Of a stretch of 64,000 bases of DNA, positions 21,143-33,479 are shown in pieces. This DNA comes from Lactuca virosa. Lineage: Eukaryota > Streptophyta > Magnoliopsida > Asterales > Asteraceae. A model generated the notes under the pieces. The model saw nothing but the letters and a program-made list of their open reading frames with translations, had not been told where the DNA came from and did not search any database. How positions within the stretch are numbered: the stretch's first letter is position 1; each line of letters begins with the position of its first letter. The translations under genes and the position numbers were made by a program. The stretch covers positions 41,051,002-41,115,001 of the forward strand of contig CAKMRJ010003334.1 in NCBI GenBank assembly GCA_928212115.1. The letters run 5' to 3'.

Positions 21143-21676
21143 GTGAGTTTCCTCCTTTAGGAACGGGTCTACGGCCACAATGTCGGCCCGTTTAGATATA
21201 GTAGTTCCGGATTTCGGTCTGATGCCGGGGTGATTCTGAGAAGTAGTATGTATGCCTGATGTCTTTGTGATTCATGCATGTTTATGTTATGTACTTTGTG
21301 TTCCGGACTTCGGTCCGATGCCGGGAAAGCCCGATGCAGTAGTTATATGTTTATGTGACATGTTTATGTATATGTTATGTTCAGTTATTCCGGACTTCGT
21401 TCGGATGCAGTGGGCAAGGCCCGAGTTATTCCGGACTTCGGTCCGATGCAGTGGGCAAGGCCCGAGTTATTCCGAACTTCGGTCCGATGCAGTGGGCAAG
21501 ACCCGAGTTATTTCGGACTTCGGTCCGATGCAGTGGGCAAGGCCCAAGTTATTCCGGACTTCGGTCCGATGCAGTGGGCAAGGCCCAGTATGTGCTTTAT
21601 GTGTTATTGTATGGTATGTGGTAGTTTGGGGGAGCTCACTAAGCTTTGTGCTTACAGTTTTCAGTTTTGGTTTCAG
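21143..21676 (+). other. Intron-like segment in C 5' LTR
   Basis: Donor GAG|GTGAGT, acceptor TGGTTTCAG|GTAC, 534 nt. The 3' LTR equivalent is 57765-58256 (492 nt, about one array unit shorter). A conserved TAAGC...GCTTA stem at 21640-21654 lies before the acceptor. Confidence 0.5.
21384..21588 (+). repeat. 41-bp tandem array with C(TTCG)G hairpins
   Basis: Five 41-bp units. Each contains CGGAC-TTCG-GTCCG and GGGC-AAG-GCCC. In RNA the first would be a UUCG tetraloop closed by C-G, one of the most stable known. Isolated copies also occur near 21210 and 21303. Confidence 0.9.
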
Positions 21677-21916
21677 GTACTTCCACTAGCAAAGGGAAGG
21701 GCTCGGGATGATCGAATGGCACACACCACAGTCTTCAGCCTGGGAGTTTTACTCTGATATTTTTGAAAGGATATTTAACATGAGATTTGTCATGTGATGG
21801 ATATTATGGAATTTTGAACTCATATTTTTTGATTTTGACACTTTGGTAATGAAACGATGGTTTTAATATTGTTTTTAAACGAAATTTTTGGGTGGTATTT
21901 TTGGGATGTTTCAAGT

Positions 21917-21928
21917 TGGTATCAGAGC
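21917..21928 (+). promoter_or_regulatory. C primer-binding site
   Basis: TGGTATCAGAGC three bases after the LTR; initiator Met tRNA type. Confidence 0.95.
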
Positions 21929-22141
21929 CTTGGTTTGAGAGATTTGGGCACACTTTCGGGTGTGTCTGAACTCAAACTAAGGAAGTGGTATAAAGTTTTC
22001 AAAAGAAAAACCATGTTTACAAAAGGATTTTAAGAAAAGAAAACAATTTTAGAAAAAGTATAAAGAAAAGAGTTTTAGAAAAAGCGAAAAGAATTTTGAC
22101 AAAGAGAAAAGGGTGTGGTGCATGCAATCAACCGAGCTCAA

Positions 22142-22942
22142 GTAAGTACTCCCAAATTAGCCATACAAGTTTATGTTATGTTATTTTTATCAGCTTATGA
22201 GAATTGCATGCTAGTTTAGGACTAAGGATCTAGGAAGGATGCCTTATGTGCTTATTATATGTGTATCAGCTTTATGATAATTGCATGCTAGTTAGGACTA
22301 AGGATCTAGGAAGGATGCCTTCTGTGCCTGTTATATGTATCTCAACTCTATAACTGCATGCTAGTACAGATTAGTCGGTATGATAGCCTGATTAGTATAT
22401 GCTTGACTATATGTACTCAATGCTCGAATGCTGCTTGCTTTGTGCTTTTAGGAGTTCTAGTTATCTTTTACTAACTAGTAAACGAATATGTTAAGTTACA
22501 TATTGCAAGGACTAAATAATTTTAGAAGGTTAGGTCTAGCCCTATTTCACAGCTCTTGTTTGAGTCCAACCGTTGTAGGGTAGGATCTCTCATTCGAAGA
22601 ATTATCTAGTCTGAGTAATATGTAATAGTATTCGCGAGCTAGTTAGGGGAAGAAAGCAGGGACTTCTTATGCAGCTGATGGCGGAGAGTGAGTTGGTGAT
22701 TACCCTAGGGAAAGCGTAGGATGAGAGTAGCAGAGAGCAGTAGCAGTAGAAGGGACTTGGTGGAGTCAAGGCAGTTCTTGAGGAAAGTACGGATAGATGT
22801 AGAAGGTAGTATGGGCCCGTAATACTGGAAGAAGAGGATCCGTACTCGAATCAAGGAAGGCTGAGATGAGACCAGGGAACTTGTAGTATGTGTGATCCCT
22901 CTAGTTGAGTAGTATTCTGACTTGGTTTTGATGTATTTTCAG
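22142..22942 (+). other. C leader intron-like segment
   Basis: Donor CTCAA|GTAAGT and acceptor GATGTATTTTCAG one base before the gag ATG. 801 nt. It contains an internal tandem duplication (about 22200-22330) and the GGGCCC hairpin. Splicing is inferred. Confidence 0.5.
22806..22825 (+). promoter_or_regulatory. Leader stem-loop with GGGCCC loop (C)
   Basis: GTAGTA and TAATAC flank an 8-nt loop holding GGGCCC (22813-22818). Five of six stem pairs are retained. It is 126 nt before the gag ATG. Confidence 0.5.
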
Positions 22943-22943
22943 A

Positions 22944-24153
22944 ATGGTGGTTTTACGACCCAGACCATCGGTCGGCAGTTCAGGTGCCGGCGAGGGATCA
23001 GGCTCGGGTTCTGGAGCCAGACAGTTAGATGAGCAGAACAGGGAGTTTATCTCCTCGGAGGTCACACACAACATACTAGACCAGACCCCTGTGATTTTCG
23101 GGTCGGTCAAGGAGGGTATCTTAGAGCTTCTGGATGAGAAGCTGAGCGCATTCCGTACTGAGATAGCGGCCATGATGGGATCGCGCTCGTTGACTTTCAG
23201 GGAGTTCAGAGCTTGTGGAGCTCCCGACTACCATGGGGCTCGGGACCCCATTGCGAGTACCAGATGGTTGGCGGATGTCGCCAACGCGTTCCACACCAGC
23301 AGCTGTCCCGAAGGGGACAAGGTCAGACTAGCATCCTGTCTTCTGAAGGACAAGGAACGAGATTGGTGGGAGGAGGTCGGGAGAGCCATTGGAGATGACA
23401 CTGTGTTGGATGCGACGACCTGGAGTGATTTCATGACCAGGTTCAGGGCTGAGTTTGCACCTGTCATTGAGGTGCAGCAGCTTGCTAGGGAGTTTCAGGA
23501 CCTCCAGCAGACGACAGAGACTGTGGCGGAGATTACCGCCAAGTTTAGGGAGAGGGTCCTTCTCGTTCCGTAGTATGTGGCGGACGAGGAAATGAAGAAG
23601 GCCCGATATCATGAGATGTTGCGGAGTGATATCCGCCAGTTTGTGAGCCCTTCCAGCTGCAAGACGCTGGAGGACATTATTGTGAGGGCTCGTGAGAGGG
23701 AGATTGACTTAGAGGTCGAGAGAAAGAGGAAGCCAGAGGTGGCGTCTGGCGTAGCAGGTTCGGGTAAGAAGCCTAAGGTATCAGATCCTAGATCTCGGAG
23801 CCAGCAGAGCCACGGTAATTGTGGAAAATACGGCAGGATGCACGAGGGGGCGTGCAAGGCAGGGATTTTGGGCTGCTACAAGTGCGGCCGAACGGGTCAC
23901 ATGAGCCGAGATTGTACAGCTACTACCACCACCATACCAGCTTCAGACCTGATTTTCTTTCAGTGCAATCAGAGGGGACATAAGCGGTCCCAGTGCCCGA
24001 GCTTAGCAGCAGCAGGGAAGGTGGCAACACCTTCTCCTGCCACCTTGAGGATTACAGATGGCCGTCAGGGCCGGGCTGAGGCGCCTGCGGTGCGGAGCAG
24101 AGCTTTTCAGCTTACTGCAGAGGAGGCACGAGCAGCTCCTGACGTGGTGACGG
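22944..24153 (+). pseudogene. C gag, one nonsense codon
   Basis: About 403 codons in one frame. Order: low-complexity N-terminus, capsid-type gag domain (about residues 60-210), basic linker, then a CCHC zinc knuckle (CYKCGRTGHMSRDC) and a second degenerate one (CNQRGHKRSQC). A single TAG at 23571-23573 falls where B has CAG (Gln), so this looks like a recent point mutation. Gag would form the particle and bind genomic RNA. The frame is joined to protease by removing the following 68 nt. Confidence 0.88.
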
Positions 24154-24221
24154 GTATGTATTTTTCTCTTACCTCTGTATTTTATGTTATTTGTTTCTCA
24201 AAATTATGTGTTTGTGTATAG
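24154..24221 (+). other. Gag-protease intron (C)
   Basis: G|GTATGT...GTGTATAG|GG, 68 nt, T-rich. Gag reads to G at 24153 as codon position 1. Removal restores Gly and continues SFLVNDI...LFDSGATRSF in the pol frame. If the intron is retained, gag stops at TAG 24219-24221, which is the acceptor AG itself. Introns of 66-67 nt lie at the same place in E and G and also join the frames exactly. Confidence 0.75.
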
Positions 24222-27200
24222 GGTCGTTCTTAGTGAACGACATCTCAGCTATGGTATTATTTGATTCGGGGGCTACCCGATCATTTGTGTCGCTCATGCT
24301 TAGCAAACGATTTAGCAGGGCTCCAGGGGAGCTGGATTATCCACTCGACGTTGAGATAGCGGATGATAGGACCGTTAGGGTCGCAAGAGTTCGTAGAGGA
24401 TGTACACTGCGGTTATTTGATGAGCAGTTCCCAGTAGATTTGGTTCTTATTCCCCTGCGAGGGAACAATGTTATAGTGGGTATGGATTGGTTGAGTTCCA
24501 ATGGAGCAGTGATTTATTGTGAGCTACAGTTGGTGAGGGTTCGCACTCCTAGTGGGGGAGAGTTAGTGATTCAAGGCAAGAGGCCACAACATGGACCGAT
24601 TCTTTGTTCAGCAGCGAGAGCGAGGCGCTATTTCCAGCAGGGTTGCGCGGGGTACGTCGCCTATGTTATGGATACCCGGGATAAGGGAAAGGCGACGGTT
24701 AATGATGTACCGGTGGTACGAGAGTACCCGGATGTATTTCCGGAGGATTTGCCCGGGATACCTCCTGAGAGACAGGTTGAGTTTCGGATTGACCTGGTTC
24801 CTGGTGCGGCTCTAATAGCCAAGGCACCGTATCGGTTGGCTCCTCCCGAGACGCAGGAGTTGTCTACGCAGCTGCAAGAGCTGCTAGACAAGGGTTTTAT
24901 CAGGCCGATCAGTTCACCATGGGGAGCCCCGATCCTGTTTGTGAGGAAGAAGGACGAGTCGCACCGTATGTGCATTGATTACCGGGAGATGAATAAGGTA
25001 ACGGTGAAGAACCGTTACCCACTCCCGAGGATAGATGATTTGTTCGATCAGCTTCAGGGAGCATCTTGGTTTTCCAAGATTGATCTACGGTCCGGATATC
25101 ACCAGATGAGGGTCAGAGATGATGATGTGCAGAAGACCGCTTTTAGGATTCGTTATGGTCATTATGAGTTTGTGGTGATGCCGTTTGGGCTCACCAATGC
25201 TCCAGCCGCGTTCATGGACCTCATGAACTGCGTGTGTAGGCCGATGCTGGATCGATCTATGATAGTATTCATCGATGACATCTTGGTCTATTCCAAGACA
25301 AAGGAGCAGCACGAGGAACACCTGAGGGAGGTTCTTGAGACCTTGAGGAGGGAGAGACTTTTCGCAAAGTTCTCCAAGTGCGAATTCTGGTTGCGCGAGG
25401 TTCAGTTTCTAGGGCACCTTGTCAACCAGAAGGGTATATTAGTTGATCCGGCTAAGATTGAGGCCGTGATGCAGTGGGAGGTCCCGAGGTCTCCATCCGA
25501 GATTCAGAGCTTCCTGGGATTGGCAGGGTAATACAGGAGATTCATCTAGGATTTCTACAATGACCCGACTGACCAAGAAGTCGGTAGTGTTTTGCTGGGG
25601 TCCTGAGCAGCAGACAACCTTTGAGACGCTCAGGCAGCGACTGTGCGAGGCACCGATTCTTACCCTGCCAGAGGGAGTAGATGACTTTGTAGTCTACTGT
25701 GACGCTTCGATCACAGGTATGGGAGCAGTGTTGATGCAACGGGGGCATGTGATAGCTTATGCCTCGAGACAGTTGAAGTCTCACGAGGCTAACTACCCGA
25801 CGCATGATTTGGAGTTGGGGGCTGTAGTGTTCGCCATCAAGATTTGGCGGCATTACCTATATGGGGTCCGGTGTACTATTTACACGGACCACAAGAGTTT
25901 GAGGTACCTCATGGATCAGTCGAATCTGAACATGAGGCAGCGTCGGTGGTTACACGTGGTAAAGGATTACGATTGTGAGATCCTCTACCACCCGGGCAAA
26001 GCCAACATAGTGGCCGACGCCCTGAGCCGCAAGGTGGTAGCGGCTCCGATTCGTAATATCTGCTTGAGGATGACAGTAGTTACCCCACTGTTGGATAAGA
26101 TTAGGGAGGCACATGTTGAGGGCCTAAAGGAGGAGCGCCAGAAGTGCGAAAGGATAGTTGGCCGAGTGGCTTCGTTTGATTACGACAATCGAGGATTGTT
26201 GACCCTGCATGGGAGGATCTGGGTACCGTACTGGGGAGGAGTACGGCAGGTGTTGATGGATGAGGCCCATAAGTCTCGGTTCTCCATCCACCCAGGGGCG
26301 ACGAAGATGTACAGGGATCTTCGACCCGATTACTGGTGGCCCTGCATGAAGCGGGACGTAGCTTGGTATGTGGAGAGGTGCCTGACCTGCAGGAAGGTTA
26401 AGGCAGAGCACCAGAGGCCGCACGACAAGATGCAGCCGTTGGACATCCCCATGTGGAAATCGGAGGATATCACTATGGACTTCATTACGAAGCTTCCCAG
26501 GACCACACGTTGGGTGGATTCGAAATGGGTCATCGTGGATCGGTTGACCAAGAGCGCCCATTTTATACCGATCCAGGAGAGCATCTCGGCTGAGAAGTTG
26601 GCCGAGATTTATGTGCGAGAGGTAGTGCCACGTCATGGAGTGCTTGTATCTGTGGTGTCGGACCGAGATGTCCGGTTTACTTCAAGATTTTGGAAGCGGT
26701 TTCACGAAGAGATGGGTACTCGTCTCCATTTTAGCACCGCTTTCCACCCTCAGACGGACAGACAGAGAGAGAGGACGATTCAGACTCTCAAGGACATGCT
26801 TCGAGCATGTGTGCTAGACTTCGGTGGCAGTTGGGATACGTATCTTCCGTTAGCGGAATTTTCGTATAAAAACAGCTATCACTCCAGTATAGACCGACCT
26901 CCCTTCGAGATACTCTATAGGAGGAAGTGCAGGACCCCAATCTGTTGGGGCGAGGTCGGTCAGAGAGTCATGGGGAGTACGGAGGTAGTACTCAAGACCA
27001 CGGAGTGAATTCAGCAAGTCTGAAGCAGACTCCAGACTGCTCAGAGTCGGCAGAAGAGTTACGCCGACAAGCGGTGTTCGGACTTGGAGTTTCAGGTGGG
27101 CGATATGGTCCTCCTGAAAGTGTCACCCTGGAAGGGTGTTATCAGATTTCGGAAGCGGCGCAAGCTAGGCCCCAGGTTCATTGGTCAGTTTAGGGTTTTG

Positions 27201-27376
27201 GCCCGGGTAGGACAGGTTGCTTATCGGTTAGATCTTCCAGCAGAGCTCAGCCAGATCCACAACACGTTCCATGTTTCTCAGTTGCGGAAGTGTTTAGTGG
27301 ATGATTCAGCAGTGGTACCCCTGGAGGACATTCAGGTCGACGATAGAATGAAATATATCGAGAGACCAGTGGCGAT
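24222..27376 (+). pseudogene. C pol (PR-RT-RH-INT), near complete
   Basis: Protease LFDSGATRSF at about 24260; RT with FIDDILVYS near 25270; RNase H with DAS at about 25700 and TDHKSL at about 25890; integrase zinc region (about 26280-26400) and D, D, E core residues in TMDFITK, SDRDVRF and RERTIQTL. Lesions: TAA and TAG with a frameshift around 25531-25555, and TGA at 27006. The end, where a chromodomain would follow, is cut off at 27376 by the E LTR. Closest to the Tekay/Del chromovirus type by sequence style. Confidence 0.92.
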
Positions 27377-29366
27377 TGTAACATCCAAAAATTTTACGCC
27401 AAATTTAAACTTTTCAAGCATAAATAAAACCCAATAGTATTGTTTACAAAAATGTTTTCAATTCATTATTCAATCAGAGTGTCCCAAAAGCCAGATCATA
27501 AGGATGAGGAGCGGTACGGTCATGCCTTCGCCTTGCCATGAACTCCTGAAGTACCTGAAACAATAAACTGAAAACTGTAAGCCCGAGGGCTTAGTGAGCT
27601 ACCCCCAAAATACCAATACCACACTGATAATACCATATCCGTAATAATCAATCAATCAATATGCATACTGGGCCATCGGCCTGACTGGACTGCCCTACAG
27701 GGCCTACAGTCCAACTGAATCTATACCGAGCCTTCGGCATGACTGGACCGTCACGTGGCCTACAGTCTTCCCGGACCGCTCATAGGGTGTGTTGGCCTTC
27801 AGCACAAAGCAGGACCGCCTCAACCCAAGCAACAAACAAATAACCATGTACGCATAACTAACATTTACTGGCATATACAAACATCGAACATATCTATCTC
27901 ACTGATTACCAAACATAGCAATCTCTCATAACTAGAGCACTGGCTAGCAGGTCACTAACATATCAATCCATACGGATCATAAGAGCATAACATACTGTCT
28001 ATCCTGATTCTGATCCAACAGATCATATCCACATGTAGCATACCATAACGATAACAACTAAAGGGTCGGCCTTGGTGCCTTAGACCCTATCGATATAGTG
28101 AGGATAACTCACCTTGCAGATGTCGACTCGGTAGATAAACTTTAACCCTCGGATCACTGCCACAAACTCCACCACCTATTACCATAGTATAATCATACCC
28201 ATAAGTTCCCAACCCTTCAGGGTACCCCATAAGCCAACTAATCCAACCCTGGTCAAAGTCAAAGTCATCACTCAAGGTCAACAGTCCATGTTGACCTTGA
28301 CTCGCCGAGTACCCCCGGCTACTCGCCGAGTTCCTTGAAGTACTAACCCACTCGCCGAGTCACCTGAGTGACTCGTCGAGTTCCTTTGGTTTACGATCGA
28401 GACCCTAAGGCCATTCGTCGAGCTTCCTTCTTGCAACTCGACAGTTACCCCGCGCATACATAATTTGGGGCAACCTCATCCCACTCTCCGAGTTGTTCAT
28501 ACACTTGTCGAGTCTACGACAATCTTCATCGGACTCGCCGAGTTGTTCTTCCAACTCGCCGAGTCTTCATGTGACTCGCCGAGCCGACCATGCGACTCGC
28601 CGAGTCCCTTCAGTCCTTTTTGCCATACAGACTCATTTGAGCCATGCAACGGCTCCAAACTACAGATCCAAGCTTCTAAGGAATGCTTTTCACGTAAAGT
28701 TGCAAACTTTACGTGCATGCATAGCTACAAGGGCTCTTAATGTCAAATCCAAGCTCACAATGGGAGTTTCATACTCAAAGAGGCTTCATACATGACCAAA
28801 TTCGGAGCTTTATGGCTCTAGAACTCAAGAAGGGTACAGATCTGAAGTTACAACTTCAGATCTAGTTCATATCCCACATTACCATCTCAACCAAACCATA
28901 AAAACCCTAGATCTCAACCAAAAGAGGTCTAGAAAGAAAAAGGAGAAAAAGGTGACGACTTGATACCTCCAAATGATGCTATATGAGGTAGATTTCTGAT
29001 TTCCCACACTTCCTTGCTCCTAGCCCTTTGTTCTCCAAGCTGTTCTTCTCCAAAGATCTCCTCCCCAAAGCTTTAGACACACAAGAATGAAGCACCACAC
29101 GAATTAGGGTTTTCAGGGCTCTCAAAGGACTGCAAGGAGGCCAAAGGAGGCTTATGCTTCCTTAAATAGGGTGCAAAACCTCGGGATTTAGGGTTTCATC
29201 TGCCAGCTCCTACTCGTCGAGTCCCTTTATGGACTCGGCGAGTAGGCCACTAAACACGCGTACCAAGCCCGTTGCTACTCGACGAGTAGGGCAACCAACT
29301 CGTCGAGTAGGCCTTGAAACCAATTAAATTCTTATTTAAACAATACCTGAGAATCGGGGCGTTACA
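27377..29366 (-). repeat. E 3' LTR (minus strand)
   Basis: 1990 bp; minus strand TGTAACGCCCCG ... GGATGTTACA. ACTCG-N-CGAGT palindromes at 28300-28610 and 29215-29310; TATA-like CTATTTAAG at 29161-29169; intron-like segment 28112 down to 27555 (donor AAG|GTGAGT, acceptor GTTTCAG|GTAC); stem TAAGCCC-TC-GGGCTTA at 27593-27578. Confidence 0.93.
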
Positions 29367-29383
29367 ATTCTCCCCCACTTGAA
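29367..29383 (-). promoter_or_regulatory. E polypurine tract
   Basis: Minus strand AAGTGGGGGAGAAT next to the LTR, identical to that of A. The same tract follows G's pol at 52898-52911. Confidence 0.9.
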
Positions 29384-32223
29384 CTAGACTTCGCCCTCGA
29401 AGTCTGCTGGAATAAACAATGCCGGGTAATGCTCCTGCATTTCCGCCTCCGGCTCCCACGTCCACTCGGATCCTCTCCGATGCTCCCACTGCACTTTTAC
29501 CAAAGGTATTTCTTTGTTCCGCAAAATCTTCTTCTTCCTTTCCAAGATGGCTACAGGCCTCTCCACGTAATTCAGGCGCTCATCGACCTGTATATCATCC
29601 AGCGATACTACTGCCTCCTGATCCATAATACACTTATGCAGTTGCGAAACATGGAACGTGCTATGAATTCGGCTGAGCTCCTCAGGTAGCTCTAGCCTAT
29701 AAGCCACTCTGCCAACCCTGGCAATTATCCTGAATGGCCCAATATAACGGGGACCCAATTTTCCCCTCTTCCTGAAGCGGATCACACCCTTCCAGGGCGA
29801 GACCTTCAGAAGTACCATGTCACCAACCTGAAACTCTAAATCCGATCGGCGTCTATCAGCGTAACTCTTTTGCCGACTCTGAGCGGTCTGCAGCTGCTGT
29901 CTGATTTGCTAGATCTTTTCGGTAGTCTGCAAGACTACCTCCGTCCAACCCATCACTCTATGTCCAACTTCACCCCAACAGACTGGGGTTCTACATCTCC
30001 GACCATACAACAGCTCAAAAGGCGCGGTGTCAATACTGGAATGATAGCTGTTGTTGTAGGCGAACTCTGCCAGCGGTAGGTGAGAATCCCAGCTTCCACC
30101 GAAATCAATAACACACGCCCTCGACATATCCTCGAGGGTCTGAATGGTCCGCTCGCTCTGACCGTCGGTCTGCGGATGGAATGCTGTACTAAAGTGCAGC
30201 CGCGTACCCAGTTCCTCGTGGAACTTCTGCCAAAAACGGGAAGTAAACCTAACATCCCGATCGGAGACAATGCAGACTGGAGCCCCATGGCAAGAGACAA
30301 TCTCGCTGACGTACATATCGGCCAATCTCTAGGCCGACGAACTCTCCCGTATGGCCAAGAAATGGGCACTCTTGGTCAATCGATCCACGATGACCCATAT
30401 AGCATCAAGCCCCTTCGCCGTTCTCGGCAACTTGGTAATAAAGTCCATCGTGATCTGTTCCCATTTCCACATGGGAATCTCCAGGGGCTGCAGTTTACCA
30501 TGCGGCCTCTGATGCTCGGCCTTGACCATCCAACAAGTCAAGCACCTCTCGACGTACCAAGCGATTTCTCGCTTCATGCATGGCCACCAGTAGCTCAAAC
30601 TCAAATCCCAGTACATCTTGGTGGCCCCCGGGTGTATAGAAAAGTGAGACTTATGAGCCTCCTCTATCACTGTCTGTCGGACCCCTTCGGACATCGGAAC
30701 CCAAACCCGACCGTGTCGGGTCAATAATCTGCGGCTATCCTGAGCAAACCGGGCGTTCTCGCCCTTAATCCGCTCCATCTTCCAGTTCTTTGGTCTCATG
30801 CCCTCGATCTGAGCATCCCTAATCAAGCTCACAAGTGGGGAATCCACCGCTATCCTCATACACCTTGCCGGGGTAGAAGAACCAGCTGACTTGCGGCTCA
30901 AAGCGTCCGCAACCACATTCGCTTTACCAGGATGGTAAAGGATCTCACAATCATAGTCCTTGACTACATCCAGCCACCTGCGCTGCCTCATATTCAGGTT
31001 CGGCTGATCCATGATGTGCCTCAAACTCTTGTGATCTGTGTATATAGTACATCGGACCCCGTACAGGTAATGCCTCCAAATCTTGAGAGCAAATACCACC
31101 GCTCCCAACTCAAGATCGTGCGTAGGGTACCTCGTCTTATGCGGCTTCAGCTGCCGCGATGCACAGGCTATCACTCGTCCCCTCTGCATGAGGACCGCCC
31201 CCAGACCTGTGATGGACGCATCAAAAAACACTACGAAATCCTTGACTCCCTCGGGGAGCGTCAACACTGGCGCCTCACATAAACATTGCCGGAGGGTCTC
31301 AAACGCCCTCTGCTGCTCAGGGCCCCACCGAAAATCCACCCCTTTCCTCGTTAGATGAGTGAGGGGTACTGCAATCTTGGAGAAATTTCGAATGAATCTC
31401 CAGTAGTACCCTGCTAAACCCAAGAAACTCCTGATGTCAGAGGGAGATTTCGGAATCTCCCACTGCATAACCGCCTCGACTTTGGCCGGGTCGACCAAAA
31501 TCCCCTCCTGGTTAACGAGATGTCCGAGGAACTGGTCCTCTCGTAACCAAAACTCACACTTCGAGAACTTGGCATACAACCGTTCTCGTCGCAGAACCTC
31601 CAGCAGTTCCCTGAGGTGCTCCTCGTGCTGCTCTCGTGTCTTGGAATACACCAAGATATCATCTATGAACACAATGACCGAGTAATCGAGCATCGGTCTG
31701 CAGACCCGATTCATCAAATCTATGAATATTGCCGGCGCGTTGGTGAGCCCAAACAGCATCACCACGAACTCATAATGACCATAACGAGTCCGAAACGCGG
31801 TCTTCTCCACGTCTTCCTCCCTCACCCTGACCTGGTGATACCCGGATCTCAAGTCGATCTTGGAAAACCAAGATGCACCCTGCAGCTGATCGAAAAGATC
31901 ATCTATCCTTGGGAGTGGATAACGGTTCTTCACCGTTAGCTTGTTCAGCTCCCTGTAGTCGATGCACATCCTATGCGAATCGTCCTTCTTCCTAACGAAG
32001 AGGATCGGTGCTCCCCATGGGGAACTACTCGGATGAATAAACTGCTTACCCAGCAGCTCCTGCAACTGAGATGATAACTCATGCATCTTTGGCGGTGCCA
32101 GTCGGTAAGACGCCTTAGCGATAGGGGCCGCACCCGGCACCAGATCAATCCTGAACTCCACCTGCCTCTCCGGAGGCACTCCAGGTAACTCCTCTGGAAA
32201 CACATCAGCAAACTCTCTAACCA
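29384..32223 (-). pseudogene. E pol (RT-RH-INT-chromodomain)
   Basis: About 945 codons, one main frame. Frame MVREFADVFPEE leads into RT (FIDDILVYS near 31665), RNase H (DAS near 31215; TDHKSL near 31040), integrase zinc region, D, D, E core, and a C-terminal VQWEHRRGSEWTWEPE block typical of plant chromovirus chromodomains, which target heterochromatin. Two nonsense codons were seen (near 30326 in integrase and near 29908). Its N-terminal continuation lies beyond the F/H insertion at 48382. Confidence 0.92.
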
Positions 32224-32287
32224 TCGAAGCTCTTGTGTCAAAGTTATCTCACCAAGCCTGTATTCTCTGAATCCTGATACCAATCTG

Positions 32288-33442
32288 GTGAAGGTCGAAT
32301 ATCAGAAGCCCTCAGGTCTACTTCAGCAGCCGGAAATACCTGAGTGGAAGTGGGAAAGGATAACCATGGATTTTATCACCAAGTTACCCAGATCTCCGAG
32401 TGGGCACGATGCCATATGTGTAATTGTCGATCGGTTGACGAAGTCCGCCCACTTCCTGCCAATCAAAGAAAGCTTCAAGATGGAGAGACTCACACGGATC
32501 TACCTTCAAGAGATAGTTCGCCTTCATGGTGTACCTGCATCCATTATTTCCGATCGAGATAGCAGGTTTACATCGAGGTTCTGGCAGTCACTACAGAAAG
32601 CTCTTGGAACTAAATTGGATATGAGCACGGCTTATCATCCGCAGACTGATAGACAGAGTGAGAGAACAATTCAGACATTGGAAGACATGTTGAGAGCATG
32701 CGTCATCGATTTCAGCGCATCATGGGACACTCATCTTCCTTTGGTTGAATTTTCCTACAACAACAGCTACCATACCAGCATCAAGGCTGTGCCGTTTGAA
32801 GCCCTCTATGGCCGTAAGTGCAGATCCCCTCTGTGCTTGGCTGAGGTGGGTGACACGCAGCTAGCCAGGGGTCAAGTCCCCGACAGTACTCTCACTGGTC
32901 CTGAGATCATCCGAGAGACAACTGAGAAGATTGTACAAATCCGGGAACGACTGAAAGCCTCACGAGATAGATAAAAGAGTTACGCCGATAAGAGACGAAA
33001 ACCCTTGGAGTTCCAGGTTGGTGACCGCGTCCTTCTGAAGGTCTCACCCTGGAAAGGCATGATACGCTTTTGGAAGCGTGGAAAGCTAAACCCAAGGTAC
33101 ATTGGACCGTTCGAAATCCTTGCTAGGATCGGTCCCGTAGCATACAAACTCCAATTACCGCGAGAGCTCAGCAACATCCACCCTGTTTTCCACGTATCGA
33201 ACCTAAAGAAGTGTCTGTCCGATGAGACACTTGTGATTCCTCTCGATGAGATTGAAATCAACGAGAACCTCAACTTCATGGAAGAACCGGTCGAAATCAT
33301 GGACAGAGAGATCAAACGAATGAAACAAAGTCGCATCCTGATAGTGAAGGTTCGTTGGAATGCCATGCGGGGACCTGAATTCACTTGGGAGCGTGAAGAT
33401 CAGATGAAACAGAAATATCTGCATCTCTTTCCTAATCCATGA
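32288..33442 (+). pseudogene. H pol 3' part (integrase-chromodomain)
   Basis: Starts in the integrase core (TMDFITKLP, SDRDSRF, SERTIQTLEDML) and runs to the GPY/F region and a chromodomain-like end (VRWNAMRGPEFTWERED). One stop (TAA 32972-32974) splits two pieces in the same frame. RT and RNase H are absent. The sequence differs clearly from C and E, so it is a separate chromovirus family. Confidence 0.9.
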
Positions 33443-33479
33443 TTTGTATTCTATGTTCGAATTTCTGGATGAAATTCCC

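Larger units (their letters stand above)
19757..21913 (+). repeat. C 5' LTR
   Basis: 2157 bp. Many copies of the palindrome ACTCG-N-CGAGT occur on both sides of the TATA box, at 19816-19905 and 20520-20960. Intron-like segment 21143-21676 with a hairpin array; ends GGGATGTTTCA. Confidence 0.93.

Noticed and set aside
21384..21588. Rho-independent terminators (UUCG hairpins)
   Set aside because: No U-tract follows and the context is a eukaryotic LTR.
30080..30727. 215-codon plus-strand ORF
   Set aside because: Antisense shadow of E pol, which has clear RT/integrase motifs on the minus strand. The same applies to 24661-24975, 26124-26636, 49069-49455, 53610-54071 and similar frames.
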